This document shows, in pieces, positions 1-13,100 of a DNA stretch of 64,000 nt. Origin of the DNA: Lucifuga dentata (taxonomy: Eukaryota; Chordata; Actinopteri; Ophidiiformes; Bythitidae). Position 1 is the stretch's first letter; every line of letters starts with the position of its first letter. Where the stretch lies: contig VXCM01000041.1 of assembly GCA_014773175.1 (NCBI GenBank), positions 47,427-111,426 of the forward strand, in the 5' to 3' direction. Position numbers and translations under genes: made by a program. The notes under the pieces were generated by a model. It was not told where the DNA came from. It worked only from the letters and a program-made list of their open reading frames with translations, and did no database searches.

Positions 1-644
1 GTCTGCAACAAGCCGCGGCACAAGAGGCCTCAAGTGTCACCGATGAAATATTATTAAGACTGTGCTGGTCATATCGCCTTATGGAAATTAAAGATACGGA
101 GAATAGATTTAGCTTGTGGGCCTCAGCTAAGTGAGCAGTGGTAATGGTTTTCTGTTTTCTTCATGGATTTCTTAGGGAATAACTGAGGTGGCGGTTTGGT
201 TAAAGGGGAGGAAATGAGTTATGCATATTAATAAAGGCACAGGGCAATTACAAGCCTGAGGATTAGAAGTTATGAGCCTGCGTTGCTTTGTGAATCAGAC
301 CCCAAGAGAACAAAATCACCAGCTCCAAACTGCTGGATGTCTGCAGCCACACTGAATAGATCAGATCACATCCACGCTGATCTATTTGTGCTGACAGCTT
401 CTGACAGCTTAAGTGCCATTTGTATCTCTATGGGCTCGATCGTTCAACAGGGGAGTGTTTGCATGCAAACCCAAAACGAGGAAACCAGTCTAGATTACAT
501 TCTGTCAAACTGAGGGACGGGACAAATTGTCGCGGCTCAGCCCCTTGCAGTGGGCTCAGGGAAACATGTGTTGTTCCTCTGCAGTGACAGTGTAATTAAC
601 CTCTGGTGGATCTGGGAGGGAGTTCAGAGCAAGACCTTGTGTAC

Positions 645-760
645 CTGTTGGTCCCCGATGGTTACGGTTGCCAGCGGACACCGGGTCAACGCAGAGCATC
701 ACCACAGCAACGAGGAAGGCCACCTGAAAAGGCCAAGCTGACCTCCTCCGCAGTTTCATC
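645..760 (-). CDS. tafa4: Probable TAFA4 (FAM19A4) signal-peptide coding exon, partial gene
   Basis: Read on the minus strand, a pyrimidine-rich tract ending CCCCTCAG (acceptor AG at 762-761) is followed by one base and then an ATG at 759. The frame runs 38 codons to a GT donor at 644-643 and leaves phase 1. The peptide starts with basic residues (MKLRRR), then a hydrophobic stretch (VAFLVAVVMLC) ending PVSAG, so it reads as a secretory signal peptide, followed by a short basic mature start (NRNHRGPTG). TAFA proteins are small secreted cysteine-rich chemokine-like peptides whose first coding exon holds just the signal and a few mature residues. Identity rests on this layout, a loose match to the HLRGHAG region of human TAFA4, and position beside EOGT. 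The cysteine-rich exons would lie left of base 1, so the family call cannot be proven here. Confidence 0.5.
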
Positions 761-899
761 CTGAGGGGAAAGAGGAGAGAAGGGGGAACGAGGGAGGAGA
801 AGAGAAAAGGAAAACATGGGGAGATGTTAGAGCCTCCCAAAAGAAAAAAAACGGAAAAATTAAATATCACTCTTAGAACGCGCAGAAATAATGTGACAG

Positions 900-934
<35 letters not shown>

Positions 935-1009
935 AGCCACCATGCTGCCATGTGTTTTAGTGCCATAAAATATACACAATTATGAAAAGGTTTTGTACAT
1001 CAAGACAGG

Positions 1010-1590
1010 TTAAAGGACCATTTTGGATGTTTGAGCCTAATATATTCAATTTTCATACACGTAATGTTACTGACAATCATTTCCCAAAGCATACTACTGG
1101 AATGGTGAATTAAAAATGTTTTTCCTACCTTCCAGACCTCCATTGGTTTCAGTTCATTCTGCTATTAAAATCAACTTGTTGATACTTGAACCATTCTTCT
1201 GATAGGTAATCCATCATTGCGAACAAGACGTATATTCAGGGCTTTTTTTTTTAAAGTTACATAATTTTAGTGTTTAAGCCCAATAAAAAGCGCAAAGTGA
1301 ATGTATGCCTCCACCGGGGAATATAGTCCCAAAAGAAGACTTGCGTTTATCGAAAAATTTAAACGACAGCGACTTCATAATTTTGTATAATATTAGCAGG
1401 CAAAACCTGGATTTTTAAGGTGGGTGTATCACTTGAATATTTGATTTTGAAAGATTAGGAGATTTTGCAAAATATCAGGAAAGCTGAAATACGGTTTTGT
1501 CCTTTGCGAAATGATTGTCAGTAACATAACATGTATGAAAATTGAATATATTCGGCTCAAACATGCAAAATGGATGGTATGGCCCTTTAA
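1010..1590. mobile_element. TTAA-flanked inverted-repeat transposon copy A
   Basis: The element begins TTAA|AGGACCATTTTGG and ends GGTATGGCCCT|TTAA. The left half contains ACTGACAATCATTTCCCAAA and the right half its reverse complement form, so the two ends are long inverted repeats. No transposase frame is visible, so it is nonautonomous. It belongs to the same family as copies at 23.4, 32.2, 35.2, 36.9, 43.7, 44.7 and 49.1 kb. It sits in the predicted long TAFA4 intron. Confidence 0.85.
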
Positions 1591-1981
1591 CAAAAACAAG
1601 AAAATACATTTAACACTATTAATATTACTATATACTATACTATACTAATATTTGGTTGTGAGTAGTTTTTAATGTTAGTTTTCCCATCATCATGTGTATC
1701 TGAAGTCATCTCACCTGTTGGTCGTCTTTATCTTCTTTGATTTCTCTTCCGCGGAGTATCTCCACTATGAACAAGCAGAACAGGCCATGGCTGCATTCAT
1801 GCACACCTCCGCTCTCCTCTGCCTCCTCCTCCTCCTCCTTTTTCTCCTGCTTCTCCTCTTCCTCACCTCAAACAGAAGGATCCCTTAGGGGAAGGTACAA
1901 AGACACTGGGTTAGAGAGGGCATCCTGCCTTGGGTTCGCTCAGTGGCCCCCAACAGCCTTGTATGAAGGCCTACACACATG

Positions 1982-2012
<31 letters not shown>

Positions 2013-3484
2013 GCACACACACACAGAGGGGTAGAGATGTGAAGGCCTAAATTCTGTCAGATCCATTGTTTACAATGTGTTCACCTACCCCCAGGCTGAA
2101 TGTGATCCCCACACTACACATCACACACCGCTCTCCCTTTCACTTACTGTATCTCTTTCACACACACACAAACACACACATCCAGATGGTTCGCAGGCTA
2201 TGCGCGGTAAAACAGTGTACAGTTAAAACTAAATTGACTCAAAAACTTGCAGAAATGCCTCATTACTAAAACACACCAGTTGCAACTCAGATGATCAGAC
2301 ACACTATATACACAAGTAGATGTTCTTTACACACACACACATATGCACAAATACACACACACGCACGCTGTTTCCTAGGTAAATTCAAACAGTGTTGTAG
2401 GATGACAGGAGACTCCCTCTAATTACAGCTGAGTGACAGTTTCTGACGCATCTGCTCAAACACACACGCTCTCCCTCTCTCTCTGAGTAAATTAACATCC
2501 CATTGTCATAGTGTGTCAACACACCTCTCTTTACAAAGAGTCTAACTCTGCAGTCCAAATGAAAGACAACAGATTCCCATTAATAACAAAATACTCTCCC
2601 CTACTCGAACCTTCATTATTCATCATGAGTTCATTGATATGCAGCTCAGCCCGCTGTTATGCTCAGAAACTTCCAGGGAATGTGTCAGCTCCAAACCAAT
2701 CCCATCACCTCTGCTGAGCCATTGGTGTAACGCCACTGCCCCCTGGTGGAGAACGAACTAATAGCAACAGTCAGTGCTCAGTCAAAGGAGAGAGAGATCC
2801 TAGAATCAAAACGGAAATGAGACAAAGTAAAAAGTGTGACAATTAAAAAAAGACAAATTATGTTGAATGAGATCATTCAGGAGTATCAAAGGTCAAGAGA
2901 GGAAGATGGGACGATAATGAGAGGGCAGAAAATAAAAAGAAAGGTGAAAGAAAATGTTACAGGAAGAGAAAAGGCAGCTATGATTTAAACAAAAGAGGAA
3001 ATAAAAAACAGTTTGAACATAAACTTGAAAATGTGTGTTTTAGAAGAACGACACACACATGCACACTGGACAAGAAGAGGAACTGTCTGAATGCATACAC
3101 AGCGCTTCCTGCAGAACGTACGCTCTATATGGAATGCAAATGCAGAAACGGTGTTTAGAAGCTTGCTGTATAGTGAAGTGTGAAGCCATGAACACACACA
3201 CGTATGTGTTTATGTGTTTATGCGTTTCGGATTTGCATTTGTCTGTGCTCAGTGTGTATATCCATGAAATTGTATCTGTGTGTGACTGTGTAAGTTGTGT
3301 GTGCAGTTAATTCCTGTACAGTATGTGAATGTGTGAAGTGTGTGTGTGTGTGTGTATGTGGTGTATGATTAGGCATGCTGCATGGCAGCACAGTAGCCCA
3401 TTTCTTATTCTCTTTCTAAAGGTTGGGCCATGGTATGCATTTTTATCAGCTTTGTTCTCCGATACACTCATTATAAGAGCACAA

Positions 3485-3518
<34 letters not shown>

Positions 3519-3546
3519 TCTCCACATGCACGNTATAAGAGCACAA

Positions 3547-3580
<34 letters not shown>

Positions 3581-5267
3581 TCTCCACATGCACGTCAAGT
3601 CTCGTTAGGACTTAAGGGACAAAGACTCACATCAGCCCCAGAGATTTTGTCACCTTACCACCAGGTCTCACACCAGATCTGTCCTCATGAAAGTGTTAAA
3701 AAAAAAAGGGAGGGGAGGTGTATAAATGAAGATTAGAATATATTTTTTTAACATTTTCATAAAAAATGTGTCTTGGACACTCAAGTGTCCCATTGGCAAT
3801 GAGATGAAGGAGGCAGAGGGGTGTGCTGGGGCTCAGCTGGTCATCATGGCTGTGAGGACTTGTTGGATTTAGCAGTAAGGAGAAACACAAACACACACAC
3901 ACTTGTTAACAAACCGAGCACAGATATGCTCGAGATTATCTGACATCAAATCTCACTCCTTCTAAAATGATCCCTCCTGCAATATCATCCTCTCTACCCC
4001 TCCATCAATCTCTCTCTCTCCCCCCCCCCCCCNCCCCCCTCCCCTCCAGGCTGAAGGGGCTGATTTGTGTCATTTCTTGCAGTAATCACACAGGAGTGAC
4101 ACAAGGCCTCATTGACATGCAATGAGACAATCCCACCTCGGCCGCAAATAAATCTGTGTGCCCTGCATCCAAACAGCATCATCTGCCACTGCAGGACACA
4201 CACACACACACACACATACAATTGCAAAATCTCACATCAAATCACAGCGACTTCACATTGCACCTCATGAAACAATGTATTACTTGTAAAAATAAAGCAG
4301 CGAAACACTTTTGCATGATGAGTTTGTTACTGACACAAAGAAGCGTGTCAGTAACATGCGATCACACATGCAATATCATTTGTCAGGACAGAACAGGAAG
4401 TTCCTGCTGAACAGAACTGACACCCAAGAGAAACAGCATCCTTAAGCTCTGTGTCATCTGTTTAGTATGTAAGCGTGTTCCTCTCTGGGCTTTTGTGCGT
4501 ATCTGTGGTTTATCATTCTGAAATGGATGTGTTATCTCTCACTGTACTGGCTGCATTTCCTAAAGTGCTCTTCATCTGATGAGTCAAATAATGAATAGAC
4601 AGAAATGTGATATGCATCTTTAACAAATTATGCTTTTTTTGTTGCTTGTCACGTTTGCTTTATTTTATTTAACCTCACGAGCAGCAGGGTCAAATGATGC
4701 TGCTATCAGTTTGTCAGTTTGCATCCATCCAATGCTTTGGATGATTCTGATGATACTGGTGACCCCTGACCCCTCACCTAGCATCATCCTCGGGTCATAA
4801 TTTCCACTTAAGCAACATTCTGGTCAGTGTCAAGCTATTTAGAAAAGTGATGACAGGATTAGCACGAATTTTTCATGGATGTTCTTGACCCCTAGAGGAC
4901 AATTTCTAATACTTCAGTGACTTGCTGACCTTTCCTCTAATTCTAACACAAGGCCACATTTTTCACTTTTAAACAGGAAATATGAAAACGCAAGAATGCC
5001 ATGAAATTAACTATATACATTCATATTTCCATGAGGATAAACCCTTTTTAAATTTTAATGATCTTTCCTCTTTTGTCTTTCCAAGCTTTACATTTAGTTG
5101 CTGCACTGCTGATCCAGCACAGAGAATGGAAACATCATCAGCACCTACTTTGTTCCATCCAGCACTTTCAGTGTTGCCTGCTGAGGATGTGAATGAGAAT
5201 AAGGCTAACGTTGGTTTGCAGCAGAGGAAGGTAATAATGCATTCCATTTACTCCGTTATATTTACTT
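1591..5267. other. Noncoding stretch with CA/TG microsatellites
   Basis: No exon-like frame or RNA gene is recognised here. It holds CA/TG runs at 1982-2009, 2330-2340, 3340-3360, 3486-3519, 3548-3579 and 4198-4216, a C run around 4021-4040 interrupted by N, and a 61-bp direct duplication around the N at 3533. Short frames in this stretch are translations of the microsatellites. Confidence 0.6.
3472..3594. repeat. 61-bp direct duplication split by one N
   Basis: Bases 3472-3532 are repeated without visible change at 3534-3594, with a single N between them. Both copies contain the same TG microsatellite. This looks like two overlapping contig ends joined without merging and not like a biological tandem repeat. 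Confidence 0.8.
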
Positions 5268-5698
5268 ACCGTATATACTCGAATATAAGCAGAGTTTTTT
5301 TTTTTTTGTTGTTGTTTTTTTTAAACCAAATTTCACAACGCAAATTGGGGGTTGGCTTATACAGGAGTAATTCAAATCGGATCCCAGAGAACGAAATTTC
5401 CAGGGGTAGCAATACTACCCATTACCACTACCCATGGAAAATAGTTTAAATCATACTTTAGAATGATGCATTTCCTGACTAAACATTTTATCCAGTACAT
5501 TTTGTGGCAGCCAGTAAGCCGTGATCCGTCAGTTACAGTAATCAGCTGCTGAAATAAATATCATGTTTACTGGTACGTGNTAAATTGATGGAACAACATC
5601 ATGAGGTCGGCTTATATGCGGGTTTCTTTAAAAATCTAAATTTGCAGGACAAAATTGGGGGTCAGCTTATGGTCGAGATCGGCTTATAGTCGAGTAAG
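5268..5698. mobile_element. Nonautonomous DNA transposon-like repeat with 'cgaatataagc' ends
   Basis: The left end reads TATACTCGAATATAAGC and the right end, in reverse complement, TTACTCGACTATAAGCC. These form imperfect terminal inverted repeats about 430 bp apart. A second partial motif (GTCGGCTTATATGCGGG) lies inside at 5607. No coding capacity is seen. It resembles common vertebrate elements with ends of the 'tactcg..tataagcc' kind, but I cannot assign a superfamily from the sequence alone. Confidence 0.5.
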
Positions 5699-5699
5699 T

Positions 5700-6520
5700 A
5701 ACTTTTGTCACAAAATTGTACTTTACTGAGTAGTTTTATTGCAGGATATTTTTAACTCATACTTGAGTATATTTATGAAGAAAAATATATACTTGTACTC
5801 TGTTACATTTGGTACCAGTCTTTTCGTTACTTTCACCCGTTTGAAATTCAGTGCATGTTCAGTTTTTCTGTCTGCTTCAGCTCCGAAATAGCCACACCCC
5901 CACCCTGTTTCCATGGTTTCACCTGGAGCAGAACAGTCATGGCAGAATCAACAGTGGGAGGTTTAGAAGAGGCACATTCCTGACATTTCAGCTTCTAAGA
6001 AATCAACATGGAATTTGAGGAAACATGTGGCGGTAAGCTGCAATGTTAGCTACTTAACTAGCTGCTGCTTCTAATGCTAACTCAAGTTTTCCCGTTCTGA
6101 GTAAATTCATGAAGCTAACCTAGCTAACCTGTCTTAACTAGCTGCTGCTGCTAATGCTAACTCAAGTTTTCTTGTTCTATTCTGAGTAAATTCATGAATC
6201 TAACCCAGCTAACTGTCTTGGGGTCAGAATTGTCATGATTTGTTATGTGGTAAATATTTGATTTATTACTGCTTACTGTTTCTTTATATGATATGATTTG
6301 GATTGTATTACTTTGGCTACTTTGCATGTTTTGCCTCAGACAAGCACTTTTTATCTTGTTGATTATTTGAAAGAATAACCTTGTTCAAAGTTATTCACTA
6401 CTCCAATAACCTTTTTAATAGATACTTTCTTACTCTTACTCAAGTAAATGTTTTGGTGACTACTCTTACTTATACTTGAGTCACTATTATCACAAAGTAA
6501 CAATACTTTTACTTGAAAAG
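5700..6520. repeat. Interspersed teleost repeat rich in ACTTGAGTA-type motifs
   Basis: Both edges carry motifs such as ACTTGAGTATA and CTTACTCAAGTAAATG, typical of abundant spiny-rayed-fish repeats. The interior holds an 80-bp tandem duplication (6054-6220). No open frame of note. The boundaries are approximate because terminal repeats could not be matched base by base. Confidence 0.45.
6054..6220. repeat. 80-bp tandem duplication, two diverged copies
   Basis: Both units start with TTAACTAGCTGCTGC (6054 and 6134) and run through GCTAACTCAAGTTTTC and GAGTAAATTCATGAA to GCTAAC..TGTC. The copies differ by several substitutions and small insertions, so unlike the N-joined duplications this one is genuine. 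Confidence 0.75.
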
Positions 6521-9500
6521 TTTCTCACAGATACATTAGACCAATACAGGTCTAAAACATGTTCCCATAATTCCCCTACTTGTACGGACACCAACATCTA
6601 CGGAATGCATACATGTTAGAAACAGTGATCAATAAAAAAAAAAAAATACTAATGACTCAATTGTTCAAATGCAGGTCTCAAATTTATCTCAAGCCACAAA
6701 TGTGCAAAGTAGAAGTTTCTGTCTGCTTATGTTGTTTTATAATTGATACAAGTATCAACTACCCAGAGTTCCATTTGCACCGTTTAGTTTATAATTTGAA
6801 TAAAGTTGATGAGTCGTTGAAATGCTGTAATGTTGCTATTTTGGATGGGTTTGGATAGGTTTAGCTAGGTTTGCCACACAAAAGGACACCAGTGTTTACT
6901 AATTACCCCATAAAACCTCAATACTTGTAGATATTTGCTTTATATTTGGTAGACTTGTGGACAAGGTGTGGCAACTAGAAAATGTAAAATTGCAAGAGTT
7001 TTCCAACTCAGAGAAGTTCAAAGTAAACAAAAAAATGTAAGTTCGCTTTTAAAAAAATATGTTTTCTGACCTGAGATTTCATAAAGACTGTTAAATTTGG
7101 TGATTCAGTGTGTAAAATTTAATGGTACAAGCGACTTATTCAACTCCCTTAATTTTCATGGTTCTGTGACAAGTAGATGAGTAGTTATAAAGCCTTAAAA
7201 CAAAATATAAAACAGGCAAAAATAGAAGAGTATCAAAAGATTAATTAAATATCAAATATTTCAGACTCGTGTACCACCAGTCGTGTACTGAGATGCTAAA
7301 ACCCTTTTACAGGTACAAACCTACAATGACTTCTGCAAATAATTTTGTACTTGTTATGAATATTTTAGCTGTTTATTGAGAAGTTAATTTTTCGTTTAAC
7401 AAAAGAATTTTCTTTTAACAAACTAATTATTCAAAAGCAATATAGTATCCTAGAGTTTCTGGTATAGCAAATATGGATCTACCCTTTGAAAAACTTCGCT
7501 GACAAGAATTCATTTCTCCTGTAAATACAAAATATTTATGAGTTTTCTGGATTGAAAATAGTCACATTTGAGGAGATGAATATTTATCCAACAAATGAAT
7601 ATTGGGTGATCTTCTATCTTGGTCGAACTCTCCTGTGTGTATGTAAAAAAATAGAAAAGTCAGAATCAGGACTGTACAAGAATCACGCCACTATCCCACT
7701 ATGCTGATTTTGTTTTGCCCAGACACAGACCGAGCAGACAAAAGACACGTCGGTGTAAAATAAAGTGCATCTCCCCGAGGCGGAAAGATATTGAAAATGA
7801 AACAGGCGAAAGCACAAAGCCCAGTGGAATCTTATGTGAAGCGTTTCAGATTTCTGCAGATATGCATGGTATTAAGATTCAGTCAGGTTGATGTTCTGCT
7901 CATGTAAGTTTGCCTCTAACTCCAAACCGTTACAGCACCTCGCCTCCCCCTCTGGGTCGCTGGGCAGATACAGACGGCTGTGTGTGCACAAAAATGTACA
8001 CTCATGCGCACACACACAAACGTGCACAAATGTAAAGTAATACACCAGTATTTATTCACAAAACCCATTTTTGAATCTCTTTGTGCTTGGCTTCCATGTT
8101 CTGGTTCTTCTTCCTCCTCATAACTCTTTCCTGCTCTGTGTAGCACACAGTCTCTCTCTCTCATCCCTTTATCAGTGTGCAGATGAGTATCTCTGCTGTC
8201 CTTTCCCACTGTTTTCTGTCTGCTACAAACAAACTCAGCACACCCCAACAGATACCTGTAATGTTATCACAGACATTTTTCTGCCTTATAAATGAACATT
8301 TCAGCAGGCGGGTTTGCGCTCCTGCTCTCATATGCAGTATGGTCAGAAGTGATTTATACTTCATCACCGCAGTAGGAAGAACTCCCGTGTACATTCTGAT
8401 GCAATTACACACACACAAAACCCCCACTATTGCAAACCAACTTCATCCACAACCAGAAATTGTCTATTTTATCTACATGCTAACTCCAGCATATTTTGTA
8501 CAAAATAACAGTAATACTTAGATACAAGACTACTACTTACTTACATACAGTAGTGTAGGAGTCCATAATTTATTTAATTTTTTTTTTTTTTTTTNGGGGG
8601 GGGGGGACTACAGGTGCAAATAACCCTGGCACATTTACATTGGCAATATTGCAATGTTAATTAATGTGCATTGTCCCATTTAAATAAATAAATAGTATCA
8701 ACATACTGTATATTTAAGTATAATCTGGAAAAGAATCTGCACAAAGGTAGATTTAATCATTTCTGCTCCTATAAGGTACATAAAGTTTACAACATGATTC
8801 TTGCACTTTTTTTTTTTNTTTTTTTTTTTTATGGGGAATCGTCAAAAGCCGCCTCAGAGACATATAACACCGTTGCACTTGTTTCCTGCCGTCCACCCAT
8901 CCACCCACACTGTATTATTTCCTCCAATAAACCAACAAGCAATTAAGTTAAGGATCCTCCGTTTGGTGGAATGGGCAGGTTGGGAGAAGGAGGAGTGAGA
9001 GGTGTGTGTGTGAAGAACTCGGGAGTGTTAAGCGTTTCTGCTGCTGACTGCAGGGTGAACAGAAAGGCTTCAACACTGAGGTGCCATTACAGCTCAAACC
9101 ATCAGGCTGCACTTAAGTCCAAATCCCACCGTGTTGCTCGAGCCTTGTCTCAGGATCAGGTGACCATGAAGTATACGTTTTATTTGTGTGTGTGTTTACG
9201 TGTTCTGGTGTGTGTATGTGTGTGCGCATGTGCCCAGAAGATTCAAGCATGTTTGAATTTCTATATTCCTCTGTTTTCTTCAGAGTTGTTTTTTCAGCTT
9301 CTCTCTCGCTCTCTCTCTCTACCNTTTTTTTTTCTTTTCATGGATGAAACACATGCGATCAGAGTCCCACTGCGTGTTTCATGTGTCGAAATAGGAGACC
9401 ACTCACTCCAGGGAGTCCAGGTCCATGTTCCCAGCTGGTATACACATACAAAAACATTACACGGCTCATGCCCCGTTCACACACACATACACGCACGTCC

Positions 9501-9611
9501 ACACACACTTACCCTACTTAGTTTTTGTAGGTGTAACATGCCCATGAACAGACATATGGGACAGAAAACAGGAATCTACATGACTATGTGCAGACTAATG
9601 CATGTGTCACA
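6521..9611. other. AT-rich noncoding stretch, no gene seen
   Basis: I see no splice-bounded exon or RNA gene. Homopolymer runs with an embedded N occur at about 8580-8605 and 8808-8830. A T run with an N lies near 9324. This is within the predicted TAFA4 intron. Confidence 0.5.
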
Positions 9612-10168
9612 CAGAGGTGGAAGAAGTACTTAAATCTTAACATACAATACAGTAATAATCCACTACAAGTACAACTAACAGTAAAATTCTTATTCTAAGT
9701 AAAAGTAAATAAGGATTGCCAGCAGAATATACTCAGGTATCAAAAGTAAAAATACTTATAGTGAAGAATGTGTTAATGTTAATTATTAATGCGTTAACAT
9801 GTGTAGGAGCTTTTCAGTCTTTATGGCATCAATAGTGAAAATCTTTAAAATTATAGATGTTTTTTTTTTTTTTTTTACCTGAATGTGTGAACAATTCTCA
9901 TATCTGCAATTAAAATACTAAAAAAATAAATAAATAAATAAAAAGGTCCAAAATTGAAGATGCTAAAACAAGACTGAAATACAAGATGTTTACCTGACGA
10001 CAGCAATAATTTAGTTTATCTCATGTTGGATGTGAAATCTGAATCTGCAAAATAACTAATAACTATATTCTGTAATAGTACAAAAGTACAAAATCTACTC
10101 CTGACATGTGAAAGCAGCATAAAATGGAAGTCTGAACAGTACTCGAGTAAATGCACAGTTACTTTCCA
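9612..10168 (+). mobile_element. Abundant acanthomorph repeat, hAT-like nonautonomous (CAGAGGTGGAAG..)
   Basis: The left end CAGAGGTGGAAGAAGTACTT, internal pieces such as GGTATCAAAAGTAAAAATAC, ATGTGAAATCTGAATCTG and GCAGCATAAAATGGAAGT, and the right end GAGTAAATGCACAGTTAC followed by TTTCCA all follow the layout of a very common spiny-rayed-fish repeat. That repeat normally ends GTTACTTTCCACCACTG, so the right terminus here is degraded. It has no coding capacity. An 8-bp target duplication, expected of hAT elements, is not clearly preserved. Confidence 0.75.
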
Positions 10169-13100
10169 TACATGTTTACATCATCTATAAGTGGGGTTTG
10201 TGTAATTATTCCAGGATGTACTGTAGTTTTTGCTAAATGTACTCATCACAATTGCATACTGCTTCGTATTTAAAAAAAAAAAAAAAAAAAAAGTCCTGGT
10301 AATGTTTCCCACTAAAGCAGAGGGGGAGGCAGATGTTGCTCTTACTTGTTTTATGGAGGAAAAAAAAAAATCACAGACATTAACAACCCAATAAACATTA
10401 TCTCACTAAAAACAACAAGTCACGCCCACCGTTCAGTCCCTGCTTTCCTCTTTACACGGTCGTCATTTTAAAGCCAGACAGCCGCCGTGGCCCCACATAG
10501 ATCAGAGCGGCTCTGCTCTGAGCCCAGACAGGACAGAGGCAGGTCTGGGCTGTAAATCCCACACACTCTAATAAAGCAATAAAGAGCCATTAAAAATCAG
10601 TATCCCTCAGCACTGAAGATGGATGGAAAGGTAGAGCGCCAAAGAAACACTTTGGCTCAGCACATCTAGACACATTTCTGAAGGTTTTCTTCCCCTCGCT
10701 GCTCCAGACACTTTGGTATCTACAATATTGATGCTTTTCTGCTGCTGTTGCTCCTCTTTTATTCTCACTGGCTGCAGCTTTAGTGATAAAGTGTAAACAC
10801 TGTGTTTTGGAATGGTGAGGTGCAATCTTTATGTACTGTTCTGCTTGCTTGGTAAGCTCTCCGTCTCCGCTGCTGCGCCGCCGTCCTTGCTTCCTGGAAG
10901 CTTTACAGCAGTGTGATTTCATGCCAGCGCTTATGCACAGATACATGCCAGCACACATGCATTTTTACAAATTCAAACTAGTTCCAGAGCCTCTCAGGCT
11001 AGGGGAAATGAAATTTTTCACTTTCATGATATACACGTGCTTCTTAAAAGTAGTAGTGTGCTTTTTTTTTTAAATCCCTCTCTTCCTTCATCACCTGTGT
11101 GCTTCTGTTCTTTTCACCCATTCTTCACTGAGTTTTTCTACTTCTCCCCCCAGTTCCATTCTCCTTCCCTCTTTCATCAAAAGAGAAACCAACCACAGCA
11201 GGGGAAGGAGGAAGTCAGCAGTCACTGATCCCTTCTCTTTTTTGTACAAAGAAAGAACGAGGGACAAAATGTGCATGTGTGTGTGAAAACTAAAAAGCGA
11301 GTTTATTTCCAAGCCTGACCGGCCTTTTCCTCTGCGGCTGTCGCTATCAAATGGCAGTCCAGAACCAAACAAAGCCAGGCTGAGGCCTTGACGGGGAGTC
11401 GCTCCGCAGCAGCGGCCATTCATCGTGCTTTGGGTCCAAATTATGATTAATGGAAAATAAACAACCTTGATGTGGATCCTGCTTTAGATTTTTATGAGCC
11501 TTGGATTCCCTGAAGTTGTGGCAATTCCCTGAACTGGACAAATGGACTCTGACTCCTCCGGCCCCACATGTCGCTTTCCACACGGGTAAAGAAGCTCATT
11601 TACAGCTGCTTCCCTTCTCTTTCTACACACACATATACGAAGACAAACAGACATCTTGACTATCCGCTGCACCGCTAATGACCAGCTTGGTACCAACATT
11701 CATAATTATATTAATTACATATACACTACAGCCTTCAACTGACTACCCAGACAAAGAGAGGATGACAGAAAGGGGGNGGGGAGAAGACACAGAAGAAGAA
11801 GAAGAAGAAGAAGAGAAGACACAGAGGAAGAAAACTATAGGAAGAAGTTAGAAAGAGCCGTTAGAGTGGGAAACAGGAGGGGAGGAGAGGTCAGGAAAAT
11901 GGAGTGCAAGAGAAAGACAGACAGAGTGAGGGGGAGGGAGGGAGGGGGAGGGAGAGAGAGAGGAGGCCTGATCAAGATCAATTGTTCATTTTACAAAGTC
12001 ACTGAGACGTGTCAGCGGTGTCAATAAGTGAATTAATTTGTCTATGGGTCTCCAGAGCATGACACCGTATCACTGCGTTCCCCTGAGACAAGCAGGACCT
12101 CTAACCCCCTCTCTCTCTTTCTCACACACACATGCACCAGCGCACTCACAGCTCCATACAAAGATCATACGTGGATATCATGCAGATATGCTGATGCAAA
12201 AATTCACGCAAAAGTACACAAGCTTGTGCATGCATTCACTTTTCTCACACACACACACACACACAGTTTGCTAAAGTCAAATGCAAGCTATTATTCATGA
12301 CTTCATAATCAATGTTTTTATCCCAAAAAAGAAACTCATAAAAAAAAGCTTCTTTTTTTTTTCCAATTCATTTCCTGGATGAATTTAACTGAAGAATTGA
12401 CCCACTGGCATGATGAACACACACACACACGCACACTAATGTTTCATCTCAAAGCAACCATCCCCATGGGAGGCTATTGTCCACTGGTGATGTGACTGAC
12501 ATCAGTCAACGACTGAGGGGGACCCCGGACCACACTGACTACTGTTTTCATTACAAAGCCATCACCGCCAACACACACACACACACACACACACACGAAC
12601 ACAGGCATGCACATTTACACATGCATCATTCCCTTCACCAGCAGATTTTGCTAGACTCGTCTCAGTCAAAGCCTTTCCCTCACAGATATTCAACCCATCT
12701 GTGTTTTTGACAAACACACACACACATCGGGTCAGACTTCCTGTTGTGCCCCTTTTTGTTGGTAAATCTGTTTCCTGTCTTCCTCCATCCCTCCATCACT
12801 TCCCCTTTCAAGCTCTGCATCCCAGAGGGTTAATCCCACTTCCCCCCTCATGAGGCGATTGTGGTTTGAGGGCTGCTGTGATGACCACCACAGGCTCCGC
12901 CACCGCCACGCCGCTTCCTTGCCTGAGCTTCACCACGGACCCACGCCGCAGCCATGCTGGCAGCCCTGCATAATCCTACAAACACACACACACACTGTCG
13001 CTCACGGTTACTGCCACATCTGCCAGCTGCCAGAGAGGAGCGAGCAGGGACGTTCTGTCTCACACACAAATACACACACACACACACCAGTGGAAGTGGC

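Noticed and set aside
5268..5698. Assigning this repeat to the TTAA family
   Set aside because: Its ends (TACTCG..TATAAGC) differ and it is not bounded by TTAA.
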